Assembly (NCBI GenBank): GCA_028023455.1
Contig: JAQFVV010000112.1
Span: forward strand, 3,010,001-3,074,000
Direction of reading: 5' to 3'
Length of the DNA stretch: 64,000 nucleotides
Source of the DNA: Epiperipatus broadwayi
Taxonomy: Eukaryota > Onychophora > Udeonychophora > Euonychophora > Peripatidae
A model generated the notes under the pieces. The model was not told where the DNA came from. It did not search any database and saw only the letters and a list, made by a program, of their open reading frames with translations. Below, piece by piece: positions 23,588-34,499 of the stretch. Positions within the stretch are counted from its first letter, which is position 1. Every line of letters starts with the position of its first letter. The translations under genes were made by a program, and so were the position numbers.

Positions 23588-24005
23588 ACTGTAGAGTATC
23601 CATGCATTCCAAAATGGCAGACAAATTAAGGGAAATCTACAATTAGTATAACATCAGATCAGCTTTCCAGAGCCATACCACACATAGAGAAATTCTAACA
23701 TCTACAAAGCCTAAACTTGAAATACTGGAGAAAAAAAACTGCATCTATGAAATACCATGTGATTGTTGAAGAACATATATTGGTGAGACAAGTCACCCCA
23801 TTAAAAAGTGCTTGCAAGAACACAAACTTATGATCAGAAGAGAGAAAACAGATGTGTCTAAGGTAACAGACCATGTATGTACCAATGAATATATGTTCAA
23901 TTGGGAAAATACAAAAATATTGGATAGAGAATAAAAGGTTACAAAGAAAAAAATTTAGGAAGCTCCTCACATGACAATGGCAAAAAATCCCATATAAGTG
24001 TGATT
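23588..24005 (+). pseudogene. Penelope-like element: GIY-YIG endonuclease remnant
   Basis: Plus-strand translation gives, in order, MADKLREIYN, YNIRSAFQSHTTHREIL, CIYEIPCDC, TYIGETSHPIKK, EHK, FNWENTKILDRE. The CIYEIPC and TYIGET strings are the GIY and YIG motifs of the nuclease fused to Penelope-like (PLE) reverse transcriptases. The preceding IRSAF linker and the CxC of the zinc-binding element also fit. In-frame stops (at 23779 and 23931, among others) and a frameshift at about 23607 inactivate it. The reverse transcriptase domain is not recognisable upstream, so this is a 3' fragment. Confidence 0.85.
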
Positions 24006-24111
24006 ATATATAATGTATGGAAACCACTAATCAACTTTATCTTTAGGAAAAATTGGATCAGGAGGAACCACATAGATAAATATATGAAATTATTACAGAC
24101 TTTTGCCTTTG

Positions 24112-24392
24112 GCAGGATGGCTCAGTTGGTTAGAGTGTTCCTTTAAAATTCAATACTCAAGAATTTAAGGGTCCAGGTTCGAACCCCATGCTAGTACTGC
24201 CACTGGTCAGGCCAGCAATGCCCGAAGAAGAGGAGGAAATAAGATCTCTCGAAACATGCATGTACTAATCTGTTTGTTGTGCTATTACTAAGAGTTGAAG
24301 GTATTTGGAATATTTAAATAAAGTTAAATTTTTCTAAAGACATTCAATACACATACTAGATGTTGGAAATAGTCCAACATACAAATAAAACT
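24112..24392 (+). mobile_element. tRNA-headed SINE (family 3)
   Basis: The head GGCTCAGTTGGTTAGAG (A box, from 24120) and GGTTCGAACCC (B box, 24177-24187) are tRNA-like. Downstream come a non-tRNA body with CGAAGAAGAGGAGG and CTCTCGAAAC, then TATTTGGAATATTTAAATAA, and the end GTTGGAAATAGTCCAACAT, a small terminal hairpin. It is about 280 bp, transcribed by RNA polymerase III in principle. It lies about 100 bp after a PLE fragment. It is not a functional tRNA gene because the cloverleaf cannot be closed. Confidence 0.75.
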
Positions 24393-24399
24393 ATTATGA

Positions 24400-26450
24400 A
24401 CTCTGGAAATTGGGAAGTCAAATACATCATCGGTTGAATTATCCGTAAGTACCAATAAATATGATATCATGACAAATGAGCATATGCAGAATATCTTTGA
24501 ATATGATTCCATTGTGATGTAGAAAAAGAAAATACTCTATTATATATTCCTATGAATAGATTTATTGAAGAAATACGAATCATCAGATGTGGTGAACCAT
24601 TTCCACAGAATCTAATTACTTATTTAGTTCCAAAACCTGATTTCCAAAACACCAGTATATCTTCTTATCATATAAACATCAGTTTTATTTAACAGTAGCT
24701 ATTATTGGCTCATGGCATGACAAAATCTTCTATTTTATAAAAAGATCTGTTTTAAGTGATTCAGCTAACATCTGATCTCACTTCATCCCATATTAAGTCT
24801 TTTCTGAGGATATTTTTAGTGTCAAGTGAAAAATTCCATTAATCTCACTGATTAACTTTTTTTTTTTTTGTTATATATCAATTCATATTTATTTTAACTT
24901 TTGATATTATATTAGTAATGTTAGTTTCCACCGAATCCGTTCGTTTCTTTTTTCCTCTTCCGTTATTCTCAATAAATCCCCCCCCCCTCCCCACTCCACA
25001 TTTTTTTGCAATCTCGTTTTATTTTAGAAATTAATGTTAATGTTTTACAAAGTATATCAATAGGCAAAAACATTTATATTAATGAATACGATTATATTTA
25101 TTTCAATATAATATTAGAACAAGCAAATGCACTCCGCTTTAATTTTATTCTTAATCAAGTATTCGGTTAATTAATATCAAGTTCAATTTGATTTTTTTTT
25201 ATTCCACATTATTCAAAAGAATAAATCCACATGTTTAAAATATTACACTTTATAAGCAGTTTAACCAGTGTAGATCTTTTTAACTATTCGTTATCGCATG
25301 GGCTGTCTTAAAAAAAGTTATTGTTTCTAGTTTTAAAAGAAATTCGGTAAAACTGCTTTCCCTCTCCCTGCAATCTGACAGGTCAAGCTGACCTGAAACA
25401 ATCTTTTTTTTCTCTAAGTATATAATACAATATCAGTAAAAATATTTTATATACATTCATGGATCTTTTGTATATTTATATCTGTTAATCTCAAGGATCT
25501 AACAAAATGCTTATGATTTAACTTACGTTAAGACGTCTTTTTTTTTTTTATTTATGGAGTTTCAGATTACAGAACTGAGAATATTTTTGTCTCCGTTTCA
25601 AATTTTAACCCTTAACGAAGTAATGGGAAATATTATTATTATTAATTGCAATGATTAAATTTTTAAGTCTCCATATAAAAATTATCTCCCAGTGTAAGGA
25701 CAAGAATGGAGTTTATAAAGATAGTTAAAAATTTTACATGAAAAGTTTGTTTTTCTTATTGCTTTTTTTTTTTGAAAATGATTCGTTTTCATTTTAATAT
25801 CTAACTATAATTTATCATTATTTTTTCTTTAAAAAAAGGCAAAGAAGTATATATATATAAAAAAACCCAAATACTATTAGGATGTAGTTCTAAATTTTGA
25901 GATGTTAGAATACATTGTGTTAAGGAACTAGTAAGAATGGACAAATTATTATTGATTATGATCAAATATTACTGCTTGCCTGTAATACTTTAATCTTTGA
26001 CTACCATAATTTGGTGTTTGAGGCAGAGAACTAAACATATTAAGTATATTACAATTCTGAGGGAGGCTGCTAAACAGTCAAAATTGTCATCTATTTTGAA
26101 ATTGCAATATAATAAAATGTTGCATTGTATAAAGTGCATCATTGTGTATTTGTATGAAAACTTAAAACACATAACTAAAAAGTATTTTATAGAAGCTCAG
26201 AATAATGCAAAGCATAATTACAATATCAATAAGCAACATAAATATCAAACTTATATGGTTTTAGTGTCTTGGTAGAATGACTGATTCAAATGCTAAAGGC
26301 TTTCCAAACAAAATTCAGCATTTTAAATATGGTGTTTGAATATTTCATGACCTTCCAAGCAACTTGTTGCTTTATTATTTATTTATGTAGTCAATTGTTA
26401 ATGAAGTCAAATGACGCTCACACTTCAAAGTGGTAGAATGCAGTAACTAA
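24400..26450. other. AT-rich non-coding DNA, partly unique
   Basis: No gene recognised. From about 24880 to 25640 the sequence is repeat-poor with slightly raised CpG and includes a C-run near 24980. The open frames at about 25990-26275 on both strands overlap each other and have no motif. Confidence 0.4.
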
Positions 26451-26584
26451 CATTTTAATTGATTAGACTAAGCTATTTTTTGCATTCATTTCAATCAGGA
26501 ATTACATTTAAAGATTTTGCTCACTACCAGGCAATTCTTATGATTATTCAAATGCTTAGAATAAATTTCTTAATACTAGCAAAA

Positions 26585-26632
26585 GCAGCAGCAGCAGTAG
26601 TAGTAGTAGTAATAGTAGTAATAGTAGTAATC
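26585..26632. repeat. AGC/AGT trinucleotide run
   Basis: A short AGCAGC to AGTAGT run with ATA interruptions. Simple sequence; the overlapping frame at 26459-26665 owes its poly-Ala/Val stretch to it. Confidence 0.8.
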
Positions 26633-26639
26633 ACTAGGT

Positions 26640-27335
26640 GGCACATTTTGAAAACAGTTAACTAGTAAATCATCTCTTATTATATTTGGTTTTTTAATCT
26701 AATTACTGCAAATTAAAAACTCAAAAGAGATAAGCAGATAGAGGAAATGTCATTCAAACAGGTAAGCTTAAATATATTATAAATTTAATATAAAATAAGA
26801 AAATATTAGACTTCCTTTTATATTTTTAAAATGTCAAATACTTCTAAGAAAAACACTACTTATAGCAATAGATCAGGGAATTCATAACTGCATTCTAATC
26901 TTTTTAATTCTAGTAGAATTATAAAACTGTTGCTGCAACACTGATAATAATAAATCACCAACTGTAATAAAAATTACTTCTAGTAATTTTATAAGAAAAT
27001 TTACAATATGAAAATTATTCTCATTTAAATTATGTCAATGCAATCAAAAGCAATAGTAGTTCTAATAATGCAATAAAAAATACATCTATTTACTAATGAA
27101 AAAAACAAGCTTGATGAATCACATGACTTAGTAAAATCTAAAAACAATATGATTTTCTAAAGATAAAAACAACAACTTAATTAAAGTCATAACAATGATC
27201 AAAAAAATATTGATGACTTTTTGAATCTAATTTATAATGATGAAACTCAATACCTTTAGATGATCAAATGAATATAAATAAAATAACTGATGTCAATTAT
27301 TTTAATATTACTCAGAAATTTAATTTAACTGTATA
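26640..27335. other. AT-rich non-coding DNA
   Basis: Nothing recognisable beyond AT-rich simple sequence. Confidence 0.4.
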
Positions 27336-27339
27336 GCCC

Positions 27340-27800
27340 TCTAACCTATTCTAGTGTTATATGCTGTAATCTTGGGTGATCAATGGACATCATATGATTT
27401 AATGCTAAAAAAAAAACCATTTTTAGACTGTTTTCTGGCTTTGCCTTCATCATTAAAAGCTATGATTAAAAGGTAGATGTGTAGAAAGGGTATCCAGTGG
27501 TTATAAAGCAGGTCTCTAAAATATATAAAAACTGATCTGGTGTCAAATCTGCATAACTATACAACCTTGGGTTTAAAATCAGAATTTTTTTAATTTCAGG
27601 ATATTGGCTAAACAGTATAAAGGAAGTAAATGATGGCTGCTGGATGGATAAATGTGTTAATTCAAGTTTTGTAATCTAGTTTTTAAAGATGAAAGCAAAA
27701 CCAGAAACTTATTTATAGATGAGGATACTATAGCATTTTATTAACTGGTGTTCATTGATTCTTCAAGCCTACAGTAGATGGCTCTAAAGTAGAAGAGAAC
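27340..27800. repeat. Repeat cluster with a decayed family B-type hammerhead
   Basis: Minus strand at about 27410-27465 reads TTTTA, then ATGATGA (core box with C to A), a GGC/GCC stem II (about 27434-27444), GAAA, ACAGTC, then TAAAA, which pairs with TTTTA. So the full hammerhead layout is present with one core substitution. Nearby GATCTGGTGTCAAATCTG (about 27534) recurs inverted at 59315-59335 and 61990-62006, marking another dispersed repeat. Confidence 0.45.
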
Positions 27801-28850
27801 TTTTGAAAGTATATGGATCTAATGCACTTACATCTCAAAAGACATCTTTTGTTCCTTCATGATATTCAAGTAATATCCTGAAAATAAAAAAAAACTTGAA
27901 GGTTTTGAACCCAAGCTAATTTATTTGTAAATAAATCTGATACCAACATGTGGTAAGTTCATGTGATATTGCAGTTAATGATGTAGCTCTAAATAGAGGG
28001 GGGAGGGTTGCTAAAATAAATTGTGTTAAGCAGTAGCAAGCAATAATGATGGAAGATTAATTGTTATTCCTTGAATGAAGAATTTTACTTGTGGTTATCT
28101 CTGAATAAAAAGCTATCACGTTTAGAATAAATTTTACAAAATAGGGGATAAACAATGGTAAACCACTGACATTGATAATCAAATGTTATTTTTTGATAAT
28201 AAAAACCCATTGCTTAATTATCTCAACTGGAGTTTTTTTTAAAAAAAGAAAAAAATGACTAAACAGGTTTTAAATAAAAGAATTAGTGGTTTTATTAAAA
28301 TCTGGAATAAAAAAGGGACTAGTAAGTTTTTTGGCAGCTTTTATGCTTTTTTATTATTGAGCAAAAACAAACAAACAGAACAAAACAACAACAACTACTA
28401 TATAAGAACCATTATGAAAAGAAACAATAAAAGATATATATTTGAATAAAGTGAGAATAAAACAGAGATTAGAAGCTAAAGAAGTTTTTACAAGACTATG
28501 TATAAAAAAGTCACTTATGAGAAAATTAAAAAAAGACATTGGACTGAAGTAAAAAAATAAAGATAAAAGAAAAAGAGAAAAAAAATGAATATGTAATCTT
28601 AAAAAAGAGTGAAGTTTGAAGATTTTGAAAAATGATATAAAACACAGGAAGAGTCAAAAAAAGTAATTGGAATGATTAACAAGCCATGCCCTTGGTAAAT
28701 GATTGATACACTTAAATCATCTAGGACAATAAAAATGATTATTCAACATTAGTGGCATTCTGCACTATTTAGAGCAATGATTGAGTGATGACTTCAGGAG
28801 TTAAAAGTCTGGTTTGGAAGCAATGCTTAAACACAAATCATTGAATTATT
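27800..28850. other. AT-rich non-coding DNA
   Basis: No supported gene; poly-A-rich low-complexity sequence from about 28240 to 28680. Confidence 0.4.
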
Positions 28851-28894
28851 TTTATTTTAACATTAGTGGTAAAATGTCATTGCTATCCATCCTC

Positions 28895-29000
28895 TTAATA
28901 TATATATATATATATATATCCATAAATATGTAATCTATTAATGGTATCTTAATATATATATATATATATATATCCATAAATATGTAATCTATTAATGGTA
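28895..29000. repeat. Tandem duplication of about 54 bp
   Basis: Two adjacent, virtually identical copies of a unit beginning CTTAATATATATAT and containing CCATAAATATGTAATCTATT. The identity implies a recent duplication or slippage event next to a family C copy. Confidence 0.85.
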
Positions 29001-29029
29001 TTTTCTGATACCCTATAAAAAATTTATAA

Positions 29030-29165
29030 AAACCTATAGTTTTATATACTAAAATATTTGATGAAAAATCAATCAACTTTTGCAGGACCCATGTTTCTGT
29101 CATTCAAACCAGACATCATCAGCTATTCAGGAGACTAGTTGAGTTGAAGTAAAACATAGCAACTC
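29030..29165 (-). mobile_element. Family C hammerhead element, minus-strand copy
   Basis: Minus-strand order: CAACTAGTCTCCTGA, the hammerhead, AAGTTGATTGATTTTTCATC, then TATATAAAACTATAGGTTTT. It matches the plus-strand copy at 29385-29530, forming an inverted pair about 230 bp apart. Non-coding. Confidence 0.55.
29075..29135 (-). ncRNA. Hammerhead ribozyme motif, family C
   Basis: Minus strand: CTGATGA (complement of 29116-29122), stem II TGTC with GACA (complements of 29112-29115 and 29098-29101, four perfect pairs), GAAA (complement of 29094-29097), a stem III of A-U and C-G around ATGG, cleavage triplet GTC, then CTGC. Stem I in this copy is ATAG against CTGC, partly mispaired; the sister copy at 29410 keeps GCAG, which pairs perfectly with CTGC. 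Core boxes are intact. Confidence 0.6.
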
Positions 29166-29384
29166 AGATTTTGTTCAATAGACTTGCAAAGCTCAATTTG
29201 ATATTAATGTATGAATGTGAATTTTAGTAGAAATTTAACTAAAAATTTTTTTGTAACAACTTGATGTTAATTTAAAAGGCAGGACCTATAATCAACTCCT
29301 TTAAAATAATCTTACCTTCACTTTAAATATATTAGTTAATCAAATGCCATGTAAATATACAATCTATTAATATTATTTATGATT

Positions 29385-29540
29385 GGTGTAATCTCAGTTG
29401 ATCTCCTGAGCAGCTGATGACATCAGCTTTAATTTACCTAAACTATGTGTCCTACAGAAAGTTAGTTAATTTTTCAACAAAACTTGCTGTATATAAAATT
29501 GTAAGTTTTTATAAATTTCTGTAATTGGTGCAAATAAATA
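29385..29540 (+). mobile_element. Family C element, plus-strand copy with decayed hammerhead
   Basis: GCAG (29410-29413) and CTGATGA (29414-29420) are intact, but the GAAA box is changed to TAAA and stem II is lost. The triplet GTC (29449-29451) and CTAC (29452-29455) mark the old cleavage site. The downstream GTATATAAAATTGTAAG matches the minus-strand copy. Confidence 0.5.
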
Positions 29541-29559
29541 ATGTTAATAGTTTATATAT

Positions 29560-30400
29560 ATGTATGTAAACACATAAAAACAGTTCACATGTAAACAATA
29601 CAATATCAATAACAATCATAGCTGAGATAAAAAAAATAGTAAAAAATCTCATTAAAACTTTCAATACTTTATTGATAAAGTCAGTGAAATTTTTTTATTG
29701 TTTGTATAGGTTATTCATGAAATTAATGCATAATGAAACAGCTTGGTATAAGTTTCAGTGCTAGTGGGTGGCTGTTATATAATGAAAATTGAAAATGAAA
29801 TATGCAATAATAAAATCAAGCATAAAATTATTGCTGTAGTTGTGATGAATTATTTATTCTTCAATAAGGTGATAAATGTGATAGAAATTAATCCCTATCT
29901 TGTGTAAAAATAGTATAATAAAAAATATCAAACTGTGAATAAGGGCATGGTAATTCAGATGTTTAATATCTTTAGCTTAACTAATAAATAAAATTTAATG
30001 AAATGCATGCATAGTGAGATAGTATTTACATTGATGGATGGTATGATATAGTAAGATAGCAAAGAAGAGAACAAGAATAAAAACAAACAATATACACTTA
30101 TTATTTATGTAATAGTTTGGGTGCAATTTGAAAATTATAGTTGCAATTTGTAATGTTATAATTGACTATTTATTAGTCTGCATTCAGAACTGGTTATAAT
30201 ATCTGTTTAAGAAGGTTTATTTAAACTTCTTTGTATCAATAATTTTATTCATTGTGGTCAAGTTGCAGTGAAAGCTTATGTAATTTCCCACACTTGTTTT
30301 TCTTTTAGGGTATCCATTTACTCACCAATATTAGATAGTTAGTTAGGTTAGCTATGGGATGAATATTTGAAAGAAAAACTCTTAAGACCATTGAACATTC
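29560..30400. other. AT-rich non-coding DNA
   Basis: No gene or repeat family assigned. Confidence 0.4.
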
Positions 30401-30402
30401 AA

Positions 30403-30478
30403 ATTTTATTTCTTCTGGATTCAAATCCAGGTCATAGGTATAGTAGGCAGATGTACTACTGTTGCACCATGAAATCAT
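30403..30478 (-). mobile_element. tRNA-derived SINE fragment
   Basis: The minus strand reads GGTGCAACAGTAGTACATCT (A-box region) and CTGGATTTGAATCCAG (B-box region) at about tRNA spacing. Short decayed head with no identifiable body. Confidence 0.5.
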
Positions 30479-30589
30479 GTGATGTAGGTAACATCAACTT
30501 TTTGTATAAGATAAATTCTAATTACCCTTAAATTTTACTTTCTAACAAAAAATAGATTCTCATTTACAAACTAATATTGAATAAATTGC

Positions 30590-30975
30590 TTAGTTGACTA
30601 TGAAGTGGAAAAATTCTGAAGCTCTAGATTCGAATTCCAAGCCATGTTTGTGACAGAATAATGTACAAACAACTATATTTATTTATTTAGCAATAAGTCC
30701 AGTAATATTTTTTAAATACAAGTTGTGCAATTTTTTCAATTTTTTTGACAAAAGAATCATGTGTTGTACATAGAAACTTTGTTATTTTATGATAAAGTTA
30801 AATGGTTTTTGTATAAAATTGGGTTATCTAGTTATATGCCATGTATGAATTAATGCAGTGGTAGAGGGTCAGATTATGTAGCACAATATCCTTGGTTTGA
30901 TTCTAATTCTGGCACCTCCAGTGCTCAAACTTTTTATGAACTCATGAGCAATAAAACCATTTAATTATTATTAAT
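30590..30975 (+). mobile_element. Two SINE-like repeats (family 2)
   Basis: A partial copy (about 30590-30680: ATTCTGAAGCTCTAGATTCG) and a fuller one (30835-30975) with GCAGTGGTAGAGGGTCAGAT, GGTTTGATTCTAATTC, TTTTTATGAACTCATGAGCA and AATAAAACCATTTAATTATT. The GGTAGAG...GGTTTGATTC spacing suggests a tRNA-derived A and B box. Confidence 0.55.
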
Positions 30976-31134
30976 ATTGATTAAAACTAAATTGTTGAAA
31001 AACAAATTCCCATTGAAAGTGAATTAAAAAATAGCTACCTATGTTCTATACAGATGAATAAAGAAATTATAAAATATTATAAAGAAACAGTTATAGGTAA
31101 TACTGATATCTTGTTAATCATAAAAAGAGTTCAA

Positions 31135-31295
31135 TTTCCTGAATGTTTTTGATGCAGTAGTAGGGTAGTAAACTCTGAAGTTCAAGGTCCATGGATTATG
31201 GGGCAGTTCTATCACTTTCGATGCCAACATTTCTTTAAAAACCCTAAGTAATAAACCATTGAAGTATTATTTTAGTAAGCCAATGTTGTTATTTT
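31135..31295 (+). mobile_element. SINE-like repeat (family 2)
   Basis: Contains AACTCTGAAGTTCAAGGTCC, a degenerate B-box region and the terminal AATAAACCATTGAAGTATTA. Same family as 30835-30975. Confidence 0.55.
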
Positions 31296-31696
31296 TTAAA
31301 TAATAATAATAAAGATATTGGTACTTGTGAATTTTCAAGTAAACCAAGATGGCAGCCCATATTTTTGATAAATCTATAATTTAGAGAGCCCTCAAAAAAA
31401 GTTTATAAAAAATTACATTTTATTTTTTATTACTATTATTTTTTTTAAAAAAGAAATCATTGTAGAAAAAATAATTACAATATTTACAGTTTCTTTTTAT
31501 TATTAATTTATTAATTTATTAACAAAAAAATGGAAAAAAATATATAAGTACAATATAAGATTTGAAATACCAGGCATTCTTATACCTGAAGCCTAATTGT
31601 AAATATAGAGGACTTGAGCTCAGACTTTCAAGCCCCTTCACTATCCACATTATCTCATACTACTGATACACATGACCACAAACATGCAGAAAAGAT

Positions 31697-31760
31697 AAAT
31701 AATCACCAATATACATATTTCATGCTATACCAGCAATCATCCATTGGTCCAGCTTACCAT
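31697..31760 (-). ncRNA. Hammerhead motif, family A (decayed core)
   Basis: Minus strand shows CCAA, a mutated core TGGATGA in place of CTGATGA, stem II TTGCT with AGCAT, GAAA, a short stem III, then TTGGTGATTAT. The substituted core positions are essential in known hammerheads, so it should be inactive. Confidence 0.55.
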
Positions 31761-32214
31761 CTCCCATATATATATATATATATATATATCAGTGCTCACT
31801 TTATATTAAGATCGCAAATCCTTACACTTTAATGGACAGGCTTCAACCTACTCCAACCTCCAACTCTTCAGCCACCCATACCATTGAAAAACTGATGATA
31901 GAATCCCCAAATTCCATGCTAATACCAATATTGTTGTCATGCCCATGTTGACCTCAAGTCACTATGATCCCTCACGTATAGGACCCTCTTCTATGTATAC
32001 TGTCCTATATGTGAGGTGTCATAATGATTTGAGGTCAACATGGGCATGACAACAATATTGACCTCAGCATGGGATTTGGGAATTCTATCATCAGATTTTC
32101 AATGGTATGGATGGCTGAAGAGTTGGAGGTTGGAGTAAGTTGAAGCCTGCCCATTAAATTTTCTATCTTAATATAAACTGAGCACTGATTATATATATAT
32201 ATGTGTAGGAGATG

Positions 32215-32273
32215 ATAATCTGGACCAACTGATGAGTTCTGGTTTAGCATGAAATACATATATTGGTGATTAT
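32215..32273 (+). ncRNA. Hammerhead ribozyme, family A (best outer stem I)
   Basis: Outer stem I ATAATC (32215-32220) pairs perfectly with GATTAT (32268-32273). Inner stem I CCAA (32225-32228) pairs with TTGG (32263-32266). CTGATGA is 32229-32235, stem II GTTCT/AGCAT (32236-32240 with 32246-32250, one mismatch), GAAA 32251-32254. Stem III is A-U and U-A around ACAT, and the cleavage triplet is ATA with scission predicted after 32262. All catalytic boxes are intact. Compared with 40568-40626 the outer helix differs at several positions yet remains paired. Confidence 0.8.
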
Positions 32274-32379
32274 TTAACTTTTCTGTATGTGTATGGTCAT
32301 GTATATTAGTAATATGAGATAATGTGGATAATGAAGGGGCTTGAAAGTCTGAGTATAAGTTTCCCATATTTATACTTTA

Positions 32380-33000
32380 TTCATGTCAGTGATGTGCAAT
32401 CATATCATGATAATTAATGCATAGTTTTCAGGAGGGCAGGATCCCATGCCTTTGGAAATAGTCCACTGCATCATATTCTGTAACAGAAAAATCCTAAAAT
32501 TTTATCATTATGACAATTTACCAAAAAAACTGTTGGATTGAAACAAAGTACGACAATCACTTTATAATATAATAATAATAACAACTGAAATAAAGCTATT
32601 TTTTAATGAAATTTATTTGAGTTTATTTCTTTTTTTAAAATTTAACAATCAATTTATTAATTTTGTTTGAATTTAACAACTAATACATCATTGATAGATT
32701 ATAGGCCCTCACAACTGTATATTTATCAAAAACATGGGGCGCCATCTTGGTTTGCTTGAAACTCACAAGTATCAAGATATTTTACTTTTTGATTCTGATT
32801 AATATTTTTAAAATTATTATTTAATAACAATTTTTTTATATATACCACAGATTCATATACATATAATAATATCAATTTTATAATTAAATACCATAAGATT
32901 TACACCTTATATTAGTTATTATAAATGAAATATTTTAAATATTTTATATTAACTCATTTTAAAAATAAGATGTAAGATGTATCCAACTTCAGAATTATAA
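32380..33000. other. AT-rich non-coding DNA
   Basis: No gene assigned. GCCATCTTGGTTTGCTTGAA (about 32742-32761) is the approximate inverse of 31340-31360, so these are outer parts of an inverted region around the palindrome. Confidence 0.45.
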
Positions 33001-33004
33001 GCTA

Positions 33005-33345
33005 TGACAATTCAAGGCTAAAGACCAGTTTCAAAGGAACTTTCTTCATCAGCTGCACAACAAAATAAACATCATTAACTACATAATCTGACTATTTTAA
33101 TTATTATACATACAATATGTCTTACTTTCACAATGATCTAATTAATGTTATGTAAGTGTTCTTATTCATAATAATAATATACATGATATGCAAATAATGC
33201 AAAAAATAAACAGTTTAGAAAATTAAAAAAAATCTTTAATACTAAAGTTAATATATATGATGTTTTAGATCTCACTGACAAAGGCAAAAGACAGAAACTA
33301 TTCTGAGAGTGTAGTTTACATACTAAGGATAGAAATTGTATGTGC
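33005..33345. repeat. Two decayed hammerhead-like repeats
   Basis: On the minus strand at about 33010-33060, CTGATGA, an AAAG/CTTT helix, GAAA and ACTGGTC follow in hammerhead order, but stem I does not pair. On the plus strand at about 33270-33315, CTCA, CTGACAA (mutated core), GAAA, ACTATTC, then TGAG, which pairs with CTCA. Both look like relics of the family B type. Confidence 0.4.
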
Positions 33346-33349
33346 ATGT

Positions 33350-33815
33350 GATAATAATATTTAATTCCAGCTTATACTAGGTGGCAGTAAAAAAATCTCC
33401 TGTTTGATGCATAATCACCATTTAATTTTCCAGGCTCATTCAAATGATAGAAATAATTGTAATGATAATTATGCCAAATCTGGTTATAGTAATAAAAATG
33501 AATATAATAAAATGATATATATGTATAAAATGTGCAAAGTTTATTTGATATAAGCTCTTAAAAATAGGTCTTATCTCTAAGGAAGACATTATGGTTTAGC
33601 ATTTATATACTCTTGGTAAAACATCTTTAACTGAGTAGGAAAATAAATTTTTTTTTGAAAGAGTATATCAAATGAAACAAAACTGTATAGTATAGGTTTT
33701 GCTGAAATGTCTAACTTGTATCCTTAAATTCCTAATATTACTGCATGCTTTAATCAAAAACTAATGATATTAACAATTATTAACAGAGTTTATGCTATGA
33801 TGTAGTGTAGAGAAA
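33350..33815. other. AT-rich non-coding DNA
   Basis: No gene or repeat family recognised. Confidence 0.4.
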
Positions 33816-33819
33816 GGAG

Positions 33820-33950
33820 TACTTTGTATATATTAGTAGAGTGGTGGAGTAATCCATGAATCACTGCCCAGATCTGCCATTCCTCGTGCTTGAATTACTT
33901 AGGCTGTCCTGAACCACGAACCATTTGATTATTCATTTAAAGAGAGGAAA
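33820..33950 (+). mobile_element. SINE-like repeat (family 2)
   Basis: GTAGAGTGGTGGAGTAA at the head and GAACCACGAACCATTTGATT at the 3' end match the family 2 pattern. Diverged. Confidence 0.45.
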
Positions 33951-34144
33951 ACATTTATTTTGTATGAAGCTGTTTTTTTTTCTTTCCAATTTTAAGAGTG
34001 TATTACTAGAAACAATAAACTGTAATCAAAAGTTTTTGAAAAAATATCAGTGGTTCTTTGCATTGGAATGACTTACTATTTAACTTTTAGTAATACTTGA
34101 ATGGACTATCATGATAATTTGGATGTATAACATCTTATTGATTA

Positions 34145-34495
34145 TATTATAACAGTAGTCAACTCTCCATACAGTAGTTCCACCTCAATGCAAACTTTAG
34201 AAATCAATAGATGCAAGAAGATTTGTGCATAAAATCCCTGTCTAGTGCCTACTCATCCAATATCCCCAGCCTAGTTTCTAGCTTGTGGATCTGAGAGCAT
34301 TGTAGATAGAAACTAATCTGGGAATATTGGATGAGTAGGCAGGCACTAGATAGACATTTTAGACACAAACCTTCTTACATCCATTGATTATTAAGGCTAG
34401 CACTGGGCTTACTACTGCATGAATAATTAGTTACTGTTATTAACAATTTATGTAAGAATAGGAAATGGTGATCATGTGATGTTTTGGTGATTATG
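34145..34495. mobile_element. Family B foldback meeting near the hammerhead
   Basis: 34145-34298 is a minus-strand copy (AACTCTCCATACAGTAGT to CCAATATCCCCAGCCTAG) and 34305-34495 a plus-strand copy (GAAACTAATCTGGG to GGTGATCATGTGATG). The arms join next to the hammerhead catalytic segment: both keep the GAAA side, neither keeps a complete CTGATGA box. This supports end-to-end joining of two RNA or cDNA copies near the ribozyme. Confidence 0.65.
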
Positions 34496-34499
34496 TTAT

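Larger units (their letters stand above)
31600..32375. mobile_element. Large palindromic element carrying two hammerheads
   Basis: Arms of about 370 bp (31605-31975 and 32005-32370) are inverted copies of each other around a short spacer containing TATGTATACTGTCC. Each arm carries a family A-type hammerhead on opposite strands, plus shared blocks TTGTTGTCATGCCCATGTTG and CTCCAACCTCCAACTCTTCA. Long frames on both strands reflect arm symmetry and are not convincing genes. Outside the ribozyme the sequence is a separate subfamily from 40400-40810, though GAGCACTGAT and GTGTAGGAGAT blocks align. Confidence 0.7.

Noticed and set aside
24119-24190. Possible tRNA gene
   Set aside because: A and B boxes are present but the acceptor stem does not close and the same sequence recurs as a SINE head.
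31614-32367. Two similar-looking frames (both with DFQAPSLSTLSH) on opposite strands
   Set aside because: They match because the two arms of the palindrome are inverted copies; each runs through the hammerhead region and has no known domain.
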